Positions 27,386 to 36,019 are shown, numbered from the stretch's first letter. The stretch is 64,000 bases of DNA from Bacillus smithii (GCF_001050115.1 NZ_CP012024.1:2212001-2276000), one strand, 5' to 3'. Numbers and translations: made by a program. Notes: generated by a model from the sequence alone, not told the origin.

Positions 27386-28165
27386 TTAGATCATCATCCA
27401 TGCCAACAAGCCGCCCAATAAGCTTGAAAGAAAGTTGACGGTTTCATTGTTAAACACAGGATGCCCTTTCTTAAGGATGGTGTTCTTCCCGCAATGAAAA
27501 CGTTTTTCAGTATGAACCCCGCAATTCGGACATTCATATTCGCTCTGGAAATAAGCACCCAAAAACGTATCGATTACATTTCCGAAAAAGCCTGCTGCGG
27601 CGAAACCGATCACGCTTAAAAGGGAGGGCAAATATAGTAAGTATGCAATGACAGCAATCCACGCCGCGCCACCGACAGCCCCCGCTGTTCCCACTAAAGA
27701 CACCGCACCGGACACACCTTTTTCGACTTGTTTCCATGTTTTTACGGAAATCGGTTTCTTTTTACCGACAATCCCGATTTCTGAAGCCCATGTATCAGCA
27801 TTGGCCGCAGCAATGGCAGCGATAAAGGCCCAAAGCCATTGTATGTCTCTTTCGAAATGGTAAATGATTAGAAAAAGGACAGCCGGTCCCCCGTTAGCCA
27901 ATACTTGCTGCCAATCTCGCCTGGATCCTTTCGCTAAACGTTCTTCCGATGGCTCTTTCACTTTCGATTTCCACTTAGACAAGAGGCTTGAAGAGAAAAA
28001 AAACGCACCCAGCACGACGAGCCCTTTCCAATCGGCAGCCCAATAAATCGTCAAACCCGTAATAATGGCCGCGATACCACCTGAAACAGATAAGGCATTT
28101 CCATAAACGCCCGCCAAACCAACGAGAACAATCACAGTCATCACGAAACAATCAAATGCTGTCAC
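27386..28165 (-). CDS. DUF92 family membrane protein
   Basis: Polytopic membrane protein of about 259 residues with six or seven helices. NADTWASEIG and a glycine-rich SGGIAAIITGL match the DUF92 family, related to CTP-dependent phytyl-phosphate/dolichol kinase folds. A zinc-ribbon-like CPNCG then HCGKNTILKKGHP lies near the C-terminus. The chosen GTG at 28165 follows AAAGGATC and overlaps yqgN by 14 bases; an ATG at 28213 would give a basic extension. Enzymatic role unknown. It is coupled to yqgN, an arrangement I recall from thermophilic Bacillaceae. Confidence 0.8.
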   Translation of the reverse strand: MTAFDCFVMTVIVLVGLAGVYGNALSVSGGIAAIITGLTIYWAADWKGLVVLGAFFFSSSLLSKWKSKVKEPSEERLAKGSRRDWQQVLANGGPAVLFLIIYHFERDIQWLWAFIAAIAAANADTWASEIGIVGKKKPISVKTWKQVEKGVSGAVSLVGTAGAVGGAAWIAVIAYLLYLPSLLSVIGFAAAGFFGNVIDTFLGAYFQSEYECPNCGVHTEKRFHCGKNTILKKGHPVFNNETVNFLSSLLGGLLAWMMI

Positions 28166-28721
28166 ATTCAATGATCCTTTCTTCCGTGATGATTTTTTGG
28201 ACAGGAATGTCATGAGATTCCACAGGCAGCTGCGAAACGATTTGACTAGAGAAGGCCAGCGACGCCGTTTGCTTTTTATATAGTTTTAAAAATCGATCAT
28301 AGTAGCCGCCGCCGAAGCCTAATCGATAGCCATTATTCATAAAAGCAAGGCCCGGTACAAGGAGAAGATCGATATCTGCCGGATCCATTTTTTCCGTTCG
28401 TTCCGGAATCGGTTCAAATAACCCGTAATAAACAGTTTCCAACTCCAGAAAAGAAGTTAATGTATGAAACTGGAGCCTTTTTTCATCGGGAAGACATTTA
28501 GGAACGGCCACTGTCTTTTTTTGATTCCATGCTTCACGGATCACCTGCCATGTATCTACTTCCGGAGCGATGGAAACCGTTACACCGACGACAGCAGCCT
28601 CCTGCCACTCTTTTGTTGAAAACAATGACTTTGAAATACGATAAGAATATTGCTCATATTCTTGTTTAGAAAGAGATGACAACGTATTTTTCATCTTCTT
28701 TCTCCATTCCTTCTTGTCCAA
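28152..28721 (-). CDS. yqgN: 5-formyltetrahydrofolate cyclo-ligase
   Basis: Converts 5-formyl-THF to 5,10-methenyl-THF with ATP; 189 residues. Signatures are the N-terminal KKEWRKKMKNTLSSLS helix, PDEKRLQF, and the C-terminal ATP-binding GFGGGYYDRFL. The ATG at 28721 follows AGGAGGATG. It links with the glycine cleavage system through one-carbon folates, but the genes are 20 kb apart. Confidence 0.94.
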   Translation of the reverse strand: MDKKEWRKKMKNTLSSLSKQEYEQYSYRISKSLFSTKEWQEAAVVGVTVSIAPEVDTWQVIREAWNQKKTVAVPKCLPDEKRLQFHTLTSFLELETVYYGLFEPIPERTEKMDPADIDLLLVPGLAFMNNGYRLGFGGGYYDRFLKLYKKQTASLAFSSQIVSQLPVESHDIPVQKIITEERIIECDSI

Positions 28722-28820
28722 AACATCCTCCTCCTTTTAACCGCCTTCGTTCTTCTAATACCTGTCTCTATTAATTATATTAAAAAAACGGAAACAACCG
28801 CAGTCGACATGCACAAAAAA

Positions 28821-28848
28821 AACAGCAGGGAACAGCCTGCTGTTTACT
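28821..28848 (-). terminator. Terminator of rpmG
   Basis: AACAGCAGG pairs with CCTGCTGTT, overlapping the rpmG stop codon, and is followed by TTTTTTTGTG on the minus strand. Confidence 0.9.
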
Positions 28849-28993
28849 TTGTTTCGCGGTGCAAAGTAACGCGTTTTTCTCTTGGGCAATATTTTTTAAG
28901 CTCAAGACGATCAGCATTGTTACGCTTATTTTTCGTAGAAATATAATTACGATCACCGCATTCCGTACATGCTAAAGTGATGTTTACGCGCAT
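28844..28993 (-). CDS. rpmG: 50S ribosomal protein L33
   Basis: 49-residue ribosomal protein starting [19 protein letters not shown] and ending LHRETK. The ATG at 28993 follows GGAGGG. The first zinc-ribbon pair (C9, C12) is present, but the second pair is reduced to one cysteine (KYCPREKR). This is the RpmGB-like type rather than the four-cysteine type. Confidence 0.95.
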   Translation of the reverse strand: MRVNITLACTECGDRNYISTKNKRNNADRLELKKYCPREKRVTLHRETK

Positions 28994-29042
28994 TTTTTTC
29001 CCTCCAAACCTCAAAGCAAGTCTCGTTTTCCATACGACTTTT

Positions 29043-29639
29043 CTATAATATCATCTTTTTTTTCGAAATGCTAGTCTGTTTTTCCCGCAGATCCTTCTTG
29101 GAATATTGATTTTCCTCATATTCCTGTTCAAACAGCAAGATGGTTCCTCTACCCGATTCTCCTTCACAAAGGTGAAAGCGAAAGGACAAGATGACAGCAT
29201 GCCGCCCGAAAACAAAAGGATGATAATGAACGGTTCCGTATGGAAGCTCTTCAAACCACTTCATAAATGTTTTTCGTTCATTGACCGGGTAAACGCTTTT
29301 CAGCACCGTTCCATTCGTTGCTTCGGCCGATAACATACATCTCTTTTTCTGTTCAAAACTCCAAACCGTTCCGTCTATGGGCGAAAGATAGCCGATTGTT
29401 TGGGATTTTTCAGCCATTGGCGACGTCGCCAATACAAAGATGATTTGAATCTCATTATTTTTCGGAGATTTGCTTTCTATGCGAAAATCAAGCTTTTTTC
29501 CGTCATAACCGTTATTTTCTTCGATTTCAAAGAAAATGTCGTTATCTATGTTCGAAAATTTCCGACTATTCACCAAACAATAGCAATGAAAATGAGTGCT
29601 ACCCATGTCATTTTTTACGAGTCGCTGCTTTTTTTTCAT
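29043..29639 (-). CDS. Hypothetical protein, family not recognised
   Basis: 198 residues, soluble, with no signal peptide, membrane helix or known motif visible. The ATG at 29639 has AGGGTG seven bases upstream. The middle ([26 protein letters not shown]) looks beta-rich; the last 30 residues are basic and probably flexible. It lies 57 bases downstream of the GT4 glycosyltransferase on the same strand and may be co-transcribed with it. Confidence 0.65.
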   Translation of the reverse strand: MKKKQRLVKNDMGSTHFHCYCLVNSRKFSNIDNDIFFEIEENNGYDGKKLDFRIESKSPKNNEIQIIFVLATSPMAEKSQTIGYLSPIDGTVWSFEQKKRCMLSAEATNGTVLKSVYPVNERKTFMKWFEELPYGTVHYHPFVFGRHAVILSFRFHLCEGESGRGTILLFEQEYEENQYSKKDLREKQTSISKKKMIL

Positions 29640-29696
29640 CTCTTCACACCCTATTCTTTATTGTTTTATAAAACGGTCCCCTCGTCTTCGATTCTA

Positions 29697-30872
29697 TTAA
29701 ACGGTCCATATGGACTCATATAGCTTTTTCGTTTTCTTCGCGGCTTCTTCCCAGCTGTATAAGTGTTTTGCCGTATAATAGCCTTGCTGTGCCAGTTTAT
29801 CTATCATACTTGGATGATTCAATACAGAGACGATTTCTTTCGTTAAACTTTCGGGATTTCCTGCTTCGAAAAGAATCCCGGAATGCTGGTGCTTGATAAA
29901 CGTCTCGAGTCCTCCGGTATTGGCGGACACAACCAATTTCTTGGCGGCCATTGCTTCCAAGGCAGCGATGCCAAACGGTTCATAAAGGCTGGGAAAAATC
30001 GTAAGCGTACAATGGTTTAATAACGCAATGCGCTCTTCTTCCGTTACATATCCGACAAAATAAACGTTATCTTCCAAACCGCGTTCTTTTACCTGTTGGC
30101 GAAACCGTTCCAACAACGGTCCCTTTCCGGCAATGATGAAACAAAGATCAGCCGAGTCCATCATCGGCGCCGCTTCGATGATAGTCTGAAATCCTTTTTC
30201 CCATACCATTCTTCCAATTGAAAAGAAATACGTCTTGTCTTTCAGCCATTGAAAGCGTCCACTCAAACACGAAGATGACCATTCTTTATCTTTTTCTGTA
30301 TCGATGCCGTTGGCAATAACGGATAACGGCGGGTGGTGAGTCAAGATTTGTTGGACTTCTTTTTTCATTGGTGCGCTGCAGACAATCAAGCGGTCGCTCT
30401 GCAGCATCAATTCGCATTCCTTTTCATGAATGATTCGCTGTATATCGGACATCCTGTTTCCGCTTCGACCATATTCAGTGGAATGAACCGTTGTGATAAG
30501 AGGAAGACCAAAAATTCGTTTGCACGAAAGCGCTGCGCCTGCTACCAGCCAATCATGGGCATGGATGAGATGTATTTCATGATGGGCGAGAATGTCTCCT
30601 GCCTTGCGAATCATACAACTATTTAAATCGGCGACCCACTTCAGAAATTGGGGTTCATTTGGATGAAGGGGACCTGATCGGTAAATATGGATGCCGTTTT
30701 TTCGTTCATATACGGGCATTCCCTCGCTTTCAGCAGTGATGAGATGAATCTCAACACCTTCGTCTGAAAGCGCCAATGACAACCCCTCCACATGTCTCGC
30801 AAGCCCTCCTGCCAAATGCGGAGGAAACTCCCATGAAAACATCAAAACAGCAAGTCGGCAAGAGTCGGTCAC
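29697..30872 (-). CDS. GT4-family glycosyltransferase (starch/glycogen-synthase-like)
   Basis: GT-B fold transferase of about 391 residues. The N-terminal MFSWEFPPHLAGGLARHVE resembles the ADP/UDP-sugar-binding GG motif of glycogen-synthase-type GT4 enzymes. The C-terminal donor site has SIGRMVWEKGFQ, FVGYVTEEE and the retaining-GT motif PSLYEPFGIAALEAMAAKK. The GTG at 30872 follows CGGGAG; frames further upstream have no family similarity. Its place corresponds to yqgM of B. subtilis, which I recall as a shorter gene. Neighbouring DUF4912 genes are often paired with such enzymes in Firmicutes. Product glycan unknown. Confidence 0.85.
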   Translation of the reverse strand: MTDSCRLAVLMFSWEFPPHLAGGLARHVEGLSLALSDEGVEIHLITAESEGMPVYERKNGIHIYRSGPLHPNEPQFLKWVADLNSCMIRKAGDILAHHEIHLIHAHDWLVAGAALSCKRIFGLPLITTVHSTEYGRSGNRMSDIQRIIHEKECELMLQSDRLIVCSAPMKKEVQQILTHHPPLSVIANGIDTEKDKEWSSSCLSGRFQWLKDKTYFFSIGRMVWEKGFQTIIEAAPMMDSADLCFIIAGKGPLLERFRQQVKERGLEDNVYFVGYVTEEERIALLNHCTLTIFPSLYEPFGIAALEAMAAKKLVVSANTGGLETFIKHQHSGILFEAGNPESLTKEIVSVLNHPSMIDKLAQQGYYTAKHLYSWEEAAKKTKKLYESIWTV

Positions 30873-31153
30873 AGCTGCAAAACTCCCGGCAAGAAAATGG
30901 GCGAAACATTTTTCCAAAAATGACAAAGGACAATGATTAGAAATTCATTTCCTTCCCGTTTTTCCCTTCTCATCATAAATTCGTATCTCCTTCATATACT
31001 TTCGTGAAAGCTTTTGTTTTCCGGATGTCGATTCTTCTGCTCTGTTTATTTCGAGGACCATTTTTCCGATGAATCGGGAAGATTAAGGAGGTTATTCGCA
31101 GAGCCCTTTTTTGTATTGCAATAAAAGCTTCCCTTATTTTGTCAATAAAGCAA

Positions 31154-31189
31154 AAGCACCTCCATTATTCATAATAAGAATAGGTGCTT
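31154..31189 (-). terminator. Terminator-like hairpin at the DUF4912 gene end
   Basis: AAGCACCT pairs with AGGTGCTT around the stop codon, followed by TTTGCTTTATT on the minus strand. Confidence 0.6.
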
Positions 31190-31623
31190 ATATGTCCGCG
31201 CCATTTAGGTCGTTGTCTATCCTCGCTGATCACCCCATCTGAAAGTTTTTCAGCCCCTGTTTCGGCACTAGGACAATGAATTTCATTAGAACGAAGAAGA
31301 GGAAAAAATTCATGGGTAATGGTCCAAAACCCCAATTCAAAAATGTAAGAATGTCCTGATTGCAATCCTTTTATGATCCAATAATGATGATCTTTCGCTA
31401 TTTTAAATGTTTGGGCACTACAAGCATTATTGCCATCGAAACAAATACCCGTTATGTCATACAGCCGCAAATCCCAAATATGTTCGTTAGCTGGTTTTTG
31501 ATAAAATTCCATCACGGCCGCAACAAATCGCTCATCTATGATCCATGAGCATAGCGCTTTTTGAAACGGAAGAAGAGCCGCCGATAATTCATTCACAAAT
31601 GGCTTCCAAGTTGTTTGCACCAT
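31165..31623 (-). CDS. DUF4912 domain-containing protein
   Basis: 152-residue protein. The core LRLYDITGICFDGNN, HYWIIKGLQSGHSYIFELGF matches the DUF4912 beta-sandwich pattern, which resembles carbohydrate-binding modules. No signal peptide or membrane helix. The ATG at 31623 follows GAGAGGG. It lies about 290 bases upstream of the GT4 gene on the same strand, with a hairpin in between, so co-transcription is uncertain. Family function unknown. Confidence 0.75.
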   Translation of the reverse strand: MVQTTWKPFVNELSAALLPFQKALCSWIIDERFVAAVMEFYQKPANEHIWDLRLYDITGICFDGNNACSAQTFKIAKDHHYWIIKGLQSGHSYIFELGFWTITHEFFPLLRSNEIHCPSAETGAEKLSDGVISEDRQRPKWRGHISTYSYYE

Positions 31624-32061
31624 TTCATCTGCCCTCTCTTGCTTCTTTTTGGTCCTCCGTTGCCATTTCTCGCATTCAGTATATTTTTCGTTATCTTCAT
31701 GGTATCACCCCTGCCGCTTTTCCACAATAAACGCATTTTGTCAAAATTTGCCGCACCGCTTGTTATCCATTCTGATCGACTGATTTTTTCAAAATAAATT
31801 AAGAAAACTCTTTTCTCTGCATAGACCCACCCACTCTATGGATCATGACGATTCTTTGCACAGGCCCCTTTGCTCTCATCTACCATTCCCTATCGACTCT
31901 TTCCCTTTATACACAGATTAAGAGTCCACCAATGTGTTTTCAGGCACCTTTTTTAAATTTCCCTTCGTTTATTAGATACTCTTATTCTACAATGATGTAT
32001 GGAAGAATTTTGCGGAATATGCTATAACTAACAGTATCTATATCGATTTGGGGTGAAAAGT
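31624..32061. other. Divergent spacer between DUF4912 gene and the next plus-strand gene
   Basis: About 440 bases without a convincing frame. It must hold the promoters of both neighbours. I could not pick out a clear -35/-10 pair beyond a TATAACTA-like element near 32020, and see no repeat. Confidence 0.4.
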
Positions 32062-32436
32062 ATGTATGGATTTATCTTGGGATTATTAGCCGCATCGCTC
32101 CTTTTATTCATTCTATCTTTCTTCATGAAAAGTCGTTTCAAAACGATGGAACAGCAGCTAGAAGAAATATCGCTTCAATTCCTTCAAGAAAATTACCAGG
32201 TGAAAAAGAAGCTGAAAGTTTTAGAAGAGGAACTTTTAATGGGAGATCCCTATTCCGAAGAGAAAAATTCCCGTCAAAAAGTGAACGAAATCATTCGCAA
32301 TCAAGTGATATCCTTATATTTCCAAGGAAAGAGCATGGATCAAATCGCCAAACAATCTTCCCTTTCTCTCAGCCAAGTCAAACAAATTTTAAAACCCTAT
32401 CAAAGCAATGAATATAAGAAGGACATGATTTTTTGA
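32062..32436 (+). CDS. Single-pass membrane protein with coiled coil and C-terminal helix-turn-helix
   Basis: 124 residues: an N-terminal helix (GFILGLLAASLLLFILSFF), a coiled coil (about 27-60, ISLQFLQENYQVKKKLKVLEE-type heptads), and a C-terminal HTH-like segment (SMDQIAKQSSLSLSQVKQIL). The layout recalls SwrB and DUF6115 proteins of Bacilli. The ATG at 32062 follows GGGGTG; a GTG at 32053 is in frame but overlaps the ribosome site. By position it corresponds to yqzD of B. subtilis. Role unknown. Confidence 0.75.
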   Translation: MYGFILGLLAASLLLFILSFFMKSRFKTMEQQLEEISLQFLQENYQVKKKLKVLEEELLMGDPYSEEKNSRQKVNEIIRNQVISLYFQGKSMDQIAKQSSLSLSQVKQILKPYQSNEYKKDMIF

Positions 32437-32527
32437 TGACGGGATGCAAAGAATCCGGATGATTGGAAACGGATTCTGAAAATAAAAAATCGAAAACCCG
32501 CAAGACAATAAAAAGCGAGGAATGGAA

Positions 32528-33016
32528 ATGAGCAGAGAAACAGTACGTGCATTCGCTTTTGGATTGCTTTCAGCAGCATTGGCCTTATTTTTATTTGTAC
32601 AGTTTTTTTATCGACCTGAAGCCAGTATGAGCACTCAAGAGATGATACACGCATTGAAAAAACAGGGGTACACGGTTTCTTCCCCGAAAGAGTCAAGTAA
32701 TCAGCCGATAAATCGAAAATCATATAGCTCGAAGCGCGAAAAACTGCAGGCGGATACATCTCGCAAGACGAAGAATGAGTCATCTAAAGAAACGAACAAT
32801 GCCAATCGTTCGTTCCGGTTAACGATATCGCCTGGAACGACGCCAGATCAAATCGCCCAACGTTTGGAACAAGAAAAAATCATCAATAGCGCCAGTCAAT
32901 TTAGTGAGTACATGAACCAAAACGGCTTTTCCAAAAAACTGCAAATCGGTACGTATTCATTAAACTCGCAAATGACGATGGAGGATATTGCCAACACCAT
33001 TACAAAGTCAAAATAA
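32528..33016 (+). CDS. MltG/YceG-like membrane protein lacking the catalytic domain
   Basis: 162 residues: N-terminal membrane anchor (AFAFGLLSAALALFLFVQFF), a low-complexity basic/serine linker (about 60-95), and a C-terminal LysM-like subdomain (LTISPGTTPDQIAQRLEQEKII ... GTYSLNSQMTMEDIANTI). The last part matches the N-terminal LysM-like domain of endolytic transglycosylase MltG, but the catalytic Glu domain is absent. The ATG at 32528 follows GAGGA. By position it corresponds to yqzC of B. subtilis. It might bind peptidoglycan; pbpA is next door in the opposite direction. Confidence 0.75.
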   Translation: MSRETVRAFAFGLLSAALALFLFVQFFYRPEASMSTQEMIHALKKQGYTVSSPKESSNQPINRKSYSSKREKLQADTSRKTKNESSKETNNANRSFRLTISPGTTPDQIAQRLEQEKIINSASQFSEYMNQNGFSKKLQIGTYSLNSQMTMEDIANTITKSK

Positions 33017-33074
33017 TCGATTTTAGCCATCAAGTGTTTTTCCGATTTCGATATGATAGACCATATTGTACATA

Positions 33075-33100
33075 AGAGAAGCTAAGAAAAGAGCTTCTCT
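33075..33100 (+). terminator. Hairpin after the MltG-like gene
   Basis: AGAGAAGCT pairs with AGCTTCTCT over an 8-base loop. There is no clear T-run behind it. Confidence 0.4.
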
Positions 33101-33125
33101 CACGCAATCCCATTATGGTTTTGAT

Positions 33126-33766
33126 AATCGAGTAGGAGGGAGCGATTAACTCCCGTCCTCTCACACCACCGTACGTACGGTTCCGTATACGGCGGTTCAA
33201 TTAAGATAATTGACGCAAGTCTTTATAACTTCCGTGAATAGCTGTTCTCTTTATGCCAGTGGTCACTCCACCCTCCAAGAGGTCTCCCACGGGATTCACC
33301 GCTTCCTCCCTCAAGTGAGGTACTACGTTTTCTGTGTTCATCATGACTCACTGAATACCAAGGGCTATTCTCTCTTAATTGTTCGGTCCTTCTTAGTTGT
33401 TCTAGACCAACTAATACTATGACCTCTGCTGACTTCTGACGGTTCAGCTACTTATCACTAAGTAGGTTATGAAGAGTACTTCACATATCCGCCAGACCTC
33501 CCCGGGTAAGTACATGCACTTTCACACCATCTATCCGCCTCATTTACTCGATATGACCTTCGACAGAAAGAGCTTTGTTTTGTTATGCAAACTCACTCAA
33601 TCATACCTAGCCTTATATGAGGTTCGTGTTCCTCGGACCGGTGTTTTGCCTCCAGCTTCCTTCAGATTCCGCGTCACCACGGACACCCTTGCTCTTGGCT
33701 AACCTCTACTTCTGTCTTCGGGGTTCGGGACTTACACCCTATAGTTCATGTACATGCCGGGCGCAC
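33126..33766 (-). mobile_element. ORF-less group IIC intron (bacterial class C)
   Basis: On the minus strand the element starts GTGCGCCCGGCATG at 33766 and contains domain I-III segments strongly like the Oceanobacillus iheyensis group IIC intron: GGGTGTCCGTGGTGACG, GGAATCTGAAGGAAGCTGG, GAGGAACACGAACCTCATAT, GAGTTTGCATAACAAAACAA. Domain V is GAACCGCCGTATACGG with its complement, carrying the CGC triad typical of class C. Domain VI (GGGAGTTAATCGCTCCC) holds a bulged A, and the 3' end is near CTACTCGAT. The roughly 640-base length leaves no room for the reverse transcriptase/maturase in domain IV. It is inserted immediately after the T-run of the pbpA terminator, the preferred IIC target. The 3' boundary is uncertain by a few bases. 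Confidence 0.9.
33165..33198 (-). ncRNA. Group II intron domain V
   Basis: A 34-base hairpin, the catalytic centre of the intron, with the CGC triad in ACCGCCGTA and a GAACC-like loop. All expected paired positions appear intact, so the RNA core could still fold. Confidence 0.85.
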
Positions 33767-33768
33767 AT

Positions 33769-33814
33769 AAAAAGGCCGAGACGAACATCTCAACTGTTCG
33801 TTTCGGCCCTTTTT
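33769..33814 (-). terminator. Terminator of pbpA and intron target site
   Basis: AAAAAGGGCCGAAACGAACA pairs with TGTTCGTCTCGGCCTTTTT across a short loop (one bulge), four bases after the pbpA stop. The T-run ends TTTTTAT and the intron begins at the next base. Confidence 0.9.
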
Positions 33815-33817
33815 CGA

Positions 33818-36019
33818 TTATCCTTGGCTATTATCTGAATCGGAGCTTTTGCTCTTCGACTTATCGTTGGATTGGTTGTCCTGTTTTGGCATTTCGTCCA
33901 CGACGACGTCGGATGTTTGTTTTTGCGCACGTTCTTTCTTTAGTTCGAAATATTTGTCCAAAATTCGACGACCAATACGATAGTTGATTTGCGAGCTTCC
34001 GTTTCCTTCATAGACCCACGGCACAACGACGGCAAACGCAACTTCCGGATTGTCATAAGGAGCATAACCAACAAGCGTCAAATTCCAAACCATCGGCAGC
34101 TGTTGACCTCTTTTCAAAAATTCTTCGCTTTTTGGTCCATCATATACCCCTTCTGCCGTCCCTGTTTTCCCGGCCGGTTTGTAAGGCGCATCATGAAAAG
34201 CGCTGTAAGCCGTTCCCTGCGGATCCTGCATGACTTCTCTAAAGCCCTCTTGTACATGTTGAATCCAAGAGGTTTTAGCATCGATTCTGTTCAGCACCTT
34301 TGGTTCAACCGTTTTGATGACCGGACCAATCTTTTTGGAATCTGATACTGGTTCGCGAATTTCTTTTACGATGTGCGGCTCCATTCGATAGCCGCCGTTG
34401 GCAATGGTTGAAACATATTGTGCCATTTGCAGAGGCGTATACGTATCAAATTGCCCGATCGCAAGGTCCAAAAGCAAACCAGGACGACCTGGATCGATCT
34501 TTCCTTTATAGCCGACTTGTTCATTCGGCAAATCGATACCCGTAGGCACACCTAAGCCAAATTGAGCGTAATGGCTTCTCATGACATTAAAGGCATTCAT
34601 ATCAATCTGAAGGCTTTGATTCGGACGATAGGTTCCTTTTCCGATGGCAATGGCCGTTTTAAACATATAAACGTTTGAAGACCGCTTAAGAGCATATAAA
34701 TCATTAATGGACATGGCGCCGGTGCGGTTAAACCATGAGCTCTTAGGGGGGGTTCCTCTAAATTTTAAAGGTTCATCCACGAGATACTGTCCCGGATGAA
34801 TCGCACCAGTCATATACCCTGTTAATAATGTGGCTCCTTTGACAGCTGACCCCATAGCATAGGAAGTCGTCATATTGCCAAGGGCAAAATCCACAAGCTC
34901 AGGTTTACCGGTTTTTTTGTCGATTTCGTATTTTTTCCCGGCCATGGCCAAAATTTCACCGGTATGCGGATCCATCATTGTGACAAAAGCCCGGTCCAAA
35001 TATCGTCTTCCCGGAATTTCTCTTAACAGTTCTTGGGAAATGATCTCATCCACCGCTTTTTGCAAATCCATATCGATCGTCAGAACAAGATCATCTCCCC
35101 GCTTCCCTTTGCTGACAACTTGGGAATCAAGGATGTTGCCGTCTTTGTCTGTTATATTTTTAATTTTTGTTTTTTGTCCGCGCAAAACGTCTTCATACTG
35201 ATATTCTATGTAGCTTTTGCCAACACGGTCATTACGGCTGTAATCTTTTGATAAATAATAATCAAGCATATCTTGAGGAAGCCCCTCATTAGAAGACGAA
35301 ATTTTCCCTAGCACCGACTTTAACGTTTCCCCGTAAGCGTAGGAACGGTCCCAGTCAACGGTTGTATCCACACCAGGAAGAGAATCGAGATTCTCGTTAA
35401 CCAAAGCATATTCCTTCGGTGTCACTCCGTTGTTTTTCACAATCTGCGGCGTCATCGCATATCCAGAATTAAATTTACTATAAATCGCCAATACCTCTAA
35501 GTCATGTTTTGTCAAGGAAGCTAAATCCTTTTTGGTGACTCTCTTCAGCTGCAATTGATATAATTGATCGTCAGACAATTGATTGTCTTTATATTTTTTC
35601 CATTCTTCTTTCGTAATCTTCTGTTTCGCCTCTTTCGGATGAGTCATGATCCAATAATCTTTTTTATCTCTTTCGGTGACTTTATCCGTATCCATGTGAA
35701 TCAAAGCAGCCAATTTTTTGGCCGTTTTCAGCATTTCTTTAGGACCGGCATTTTTCGATCTTGTATACGTAATGGCGTATTTGGAGCGGTTTTCCACCAC
35801 CGGTTGACCATTTCGATCATAGATGATGCCGCGAGGAACGCTTGTATTGGCCGTCACATTCTCCGTGCGTTCAATCTTCCTTTCGTAGTCCTCCCCTTGA
35901 ACGATTTGTACAACCCCTAACCTAAAAATTAAAATAGAAAACAACACAAAGACAATAAAAAACAACATGTTCACCCGAAACGGTACATGCGTTCTTTTTG
36001 CTCTCTTTGCTTTTTTCAA
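33818..36019 (-). CDS. pbpA: Class B penicillin-binding protein (PBP2a type transpeptidase)
   Basis: Elongation-type transpeptidase that cross-links peptidoglycan with the Rod complex, about 733 residues. A short basic N-terminus, one membrane helix (about 17-38), a PBP dimerisation domain starting VPRGIIYDRNG, then the transpeptidase domain: SAVK with Ser391 and Lys394, SSN at 447-449, KTG at 618-620. The C-terminal tail is rich in Ser, Asp and Lys. The frame opens at a TTG at 36028 that abuts GAGAGGA; the next TTG at 36019 has ideal spacing and is preferred. The gene matches B. subtilis pbpA in size and motifs. Confidence 0.95.
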   Translation of the reverse strand: MKKAKRAKRTHVPFRVNMLFFIVFVLFSILIFRLGVVQIVQGEDYERKIERTENVTANTSVPRGIIYDRNGQPVVENRSKYAITYTRSKNAGPKEMLKTAKKLAALIHMDTDKVTERDKKDYWIMTHPKEAKQKITKEEWKKYKDNQLSDDQLYQLQLKRVTKKDLASLTKHDLEVLAIYSKFNSGYAMTPQIVKNNGVTPKEYALVNENLDSLPGVDTTVDWDRSYAYGETLKSVLGKISSSNEGLPQDMLDYYLSKDYSRNDRVGKSYIEYQYEDVLRGQKTKIKNITDKDGNILDSQVVSKGKRGDDLVLTIDMDLQKAVDEIISQELLREIPGRRYLDRAFVTMMDPHTGEILAMAGKKYEIDKKTGKPELVDFALGNMTTSYAMGSAVKGATLLTGYMTGAIHPGQYLVDEPLKFRGTPPKSSWFNRTGAMSINDLYALKRSSNVYMFKTAIAIGKGTYRPNQSLQIDMNAFNVMRSHYAQFGLGVPTGIDLPNEQVGYKGKIDPGRPGLLLDLAIGQFDTYTPLQMAQYVSTIANGGYRMEPHIVKEIREPVSDSKKIGPVIKTVEPKVLNRIDAKTSWIQHVQEGFREVMQDPQGTAYSAFHDAPYKPAGKTGTAEGVYDGPKSEEFLKRGQQLPMVWNLTLVGYAPYDNPEVAFAVVVPWVYEGNGSSQINYRIGRRILDKYFELKKERAQKQTSDVVVDEMPKQDNQSNDKSKSKSSDSDNSQG

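Noticed and set aside
33210-33702. Overlapping plus-strand frames inside the intron
   Set aside because: They lie antisense to conserved group II intron domains and lack ribosome sites.
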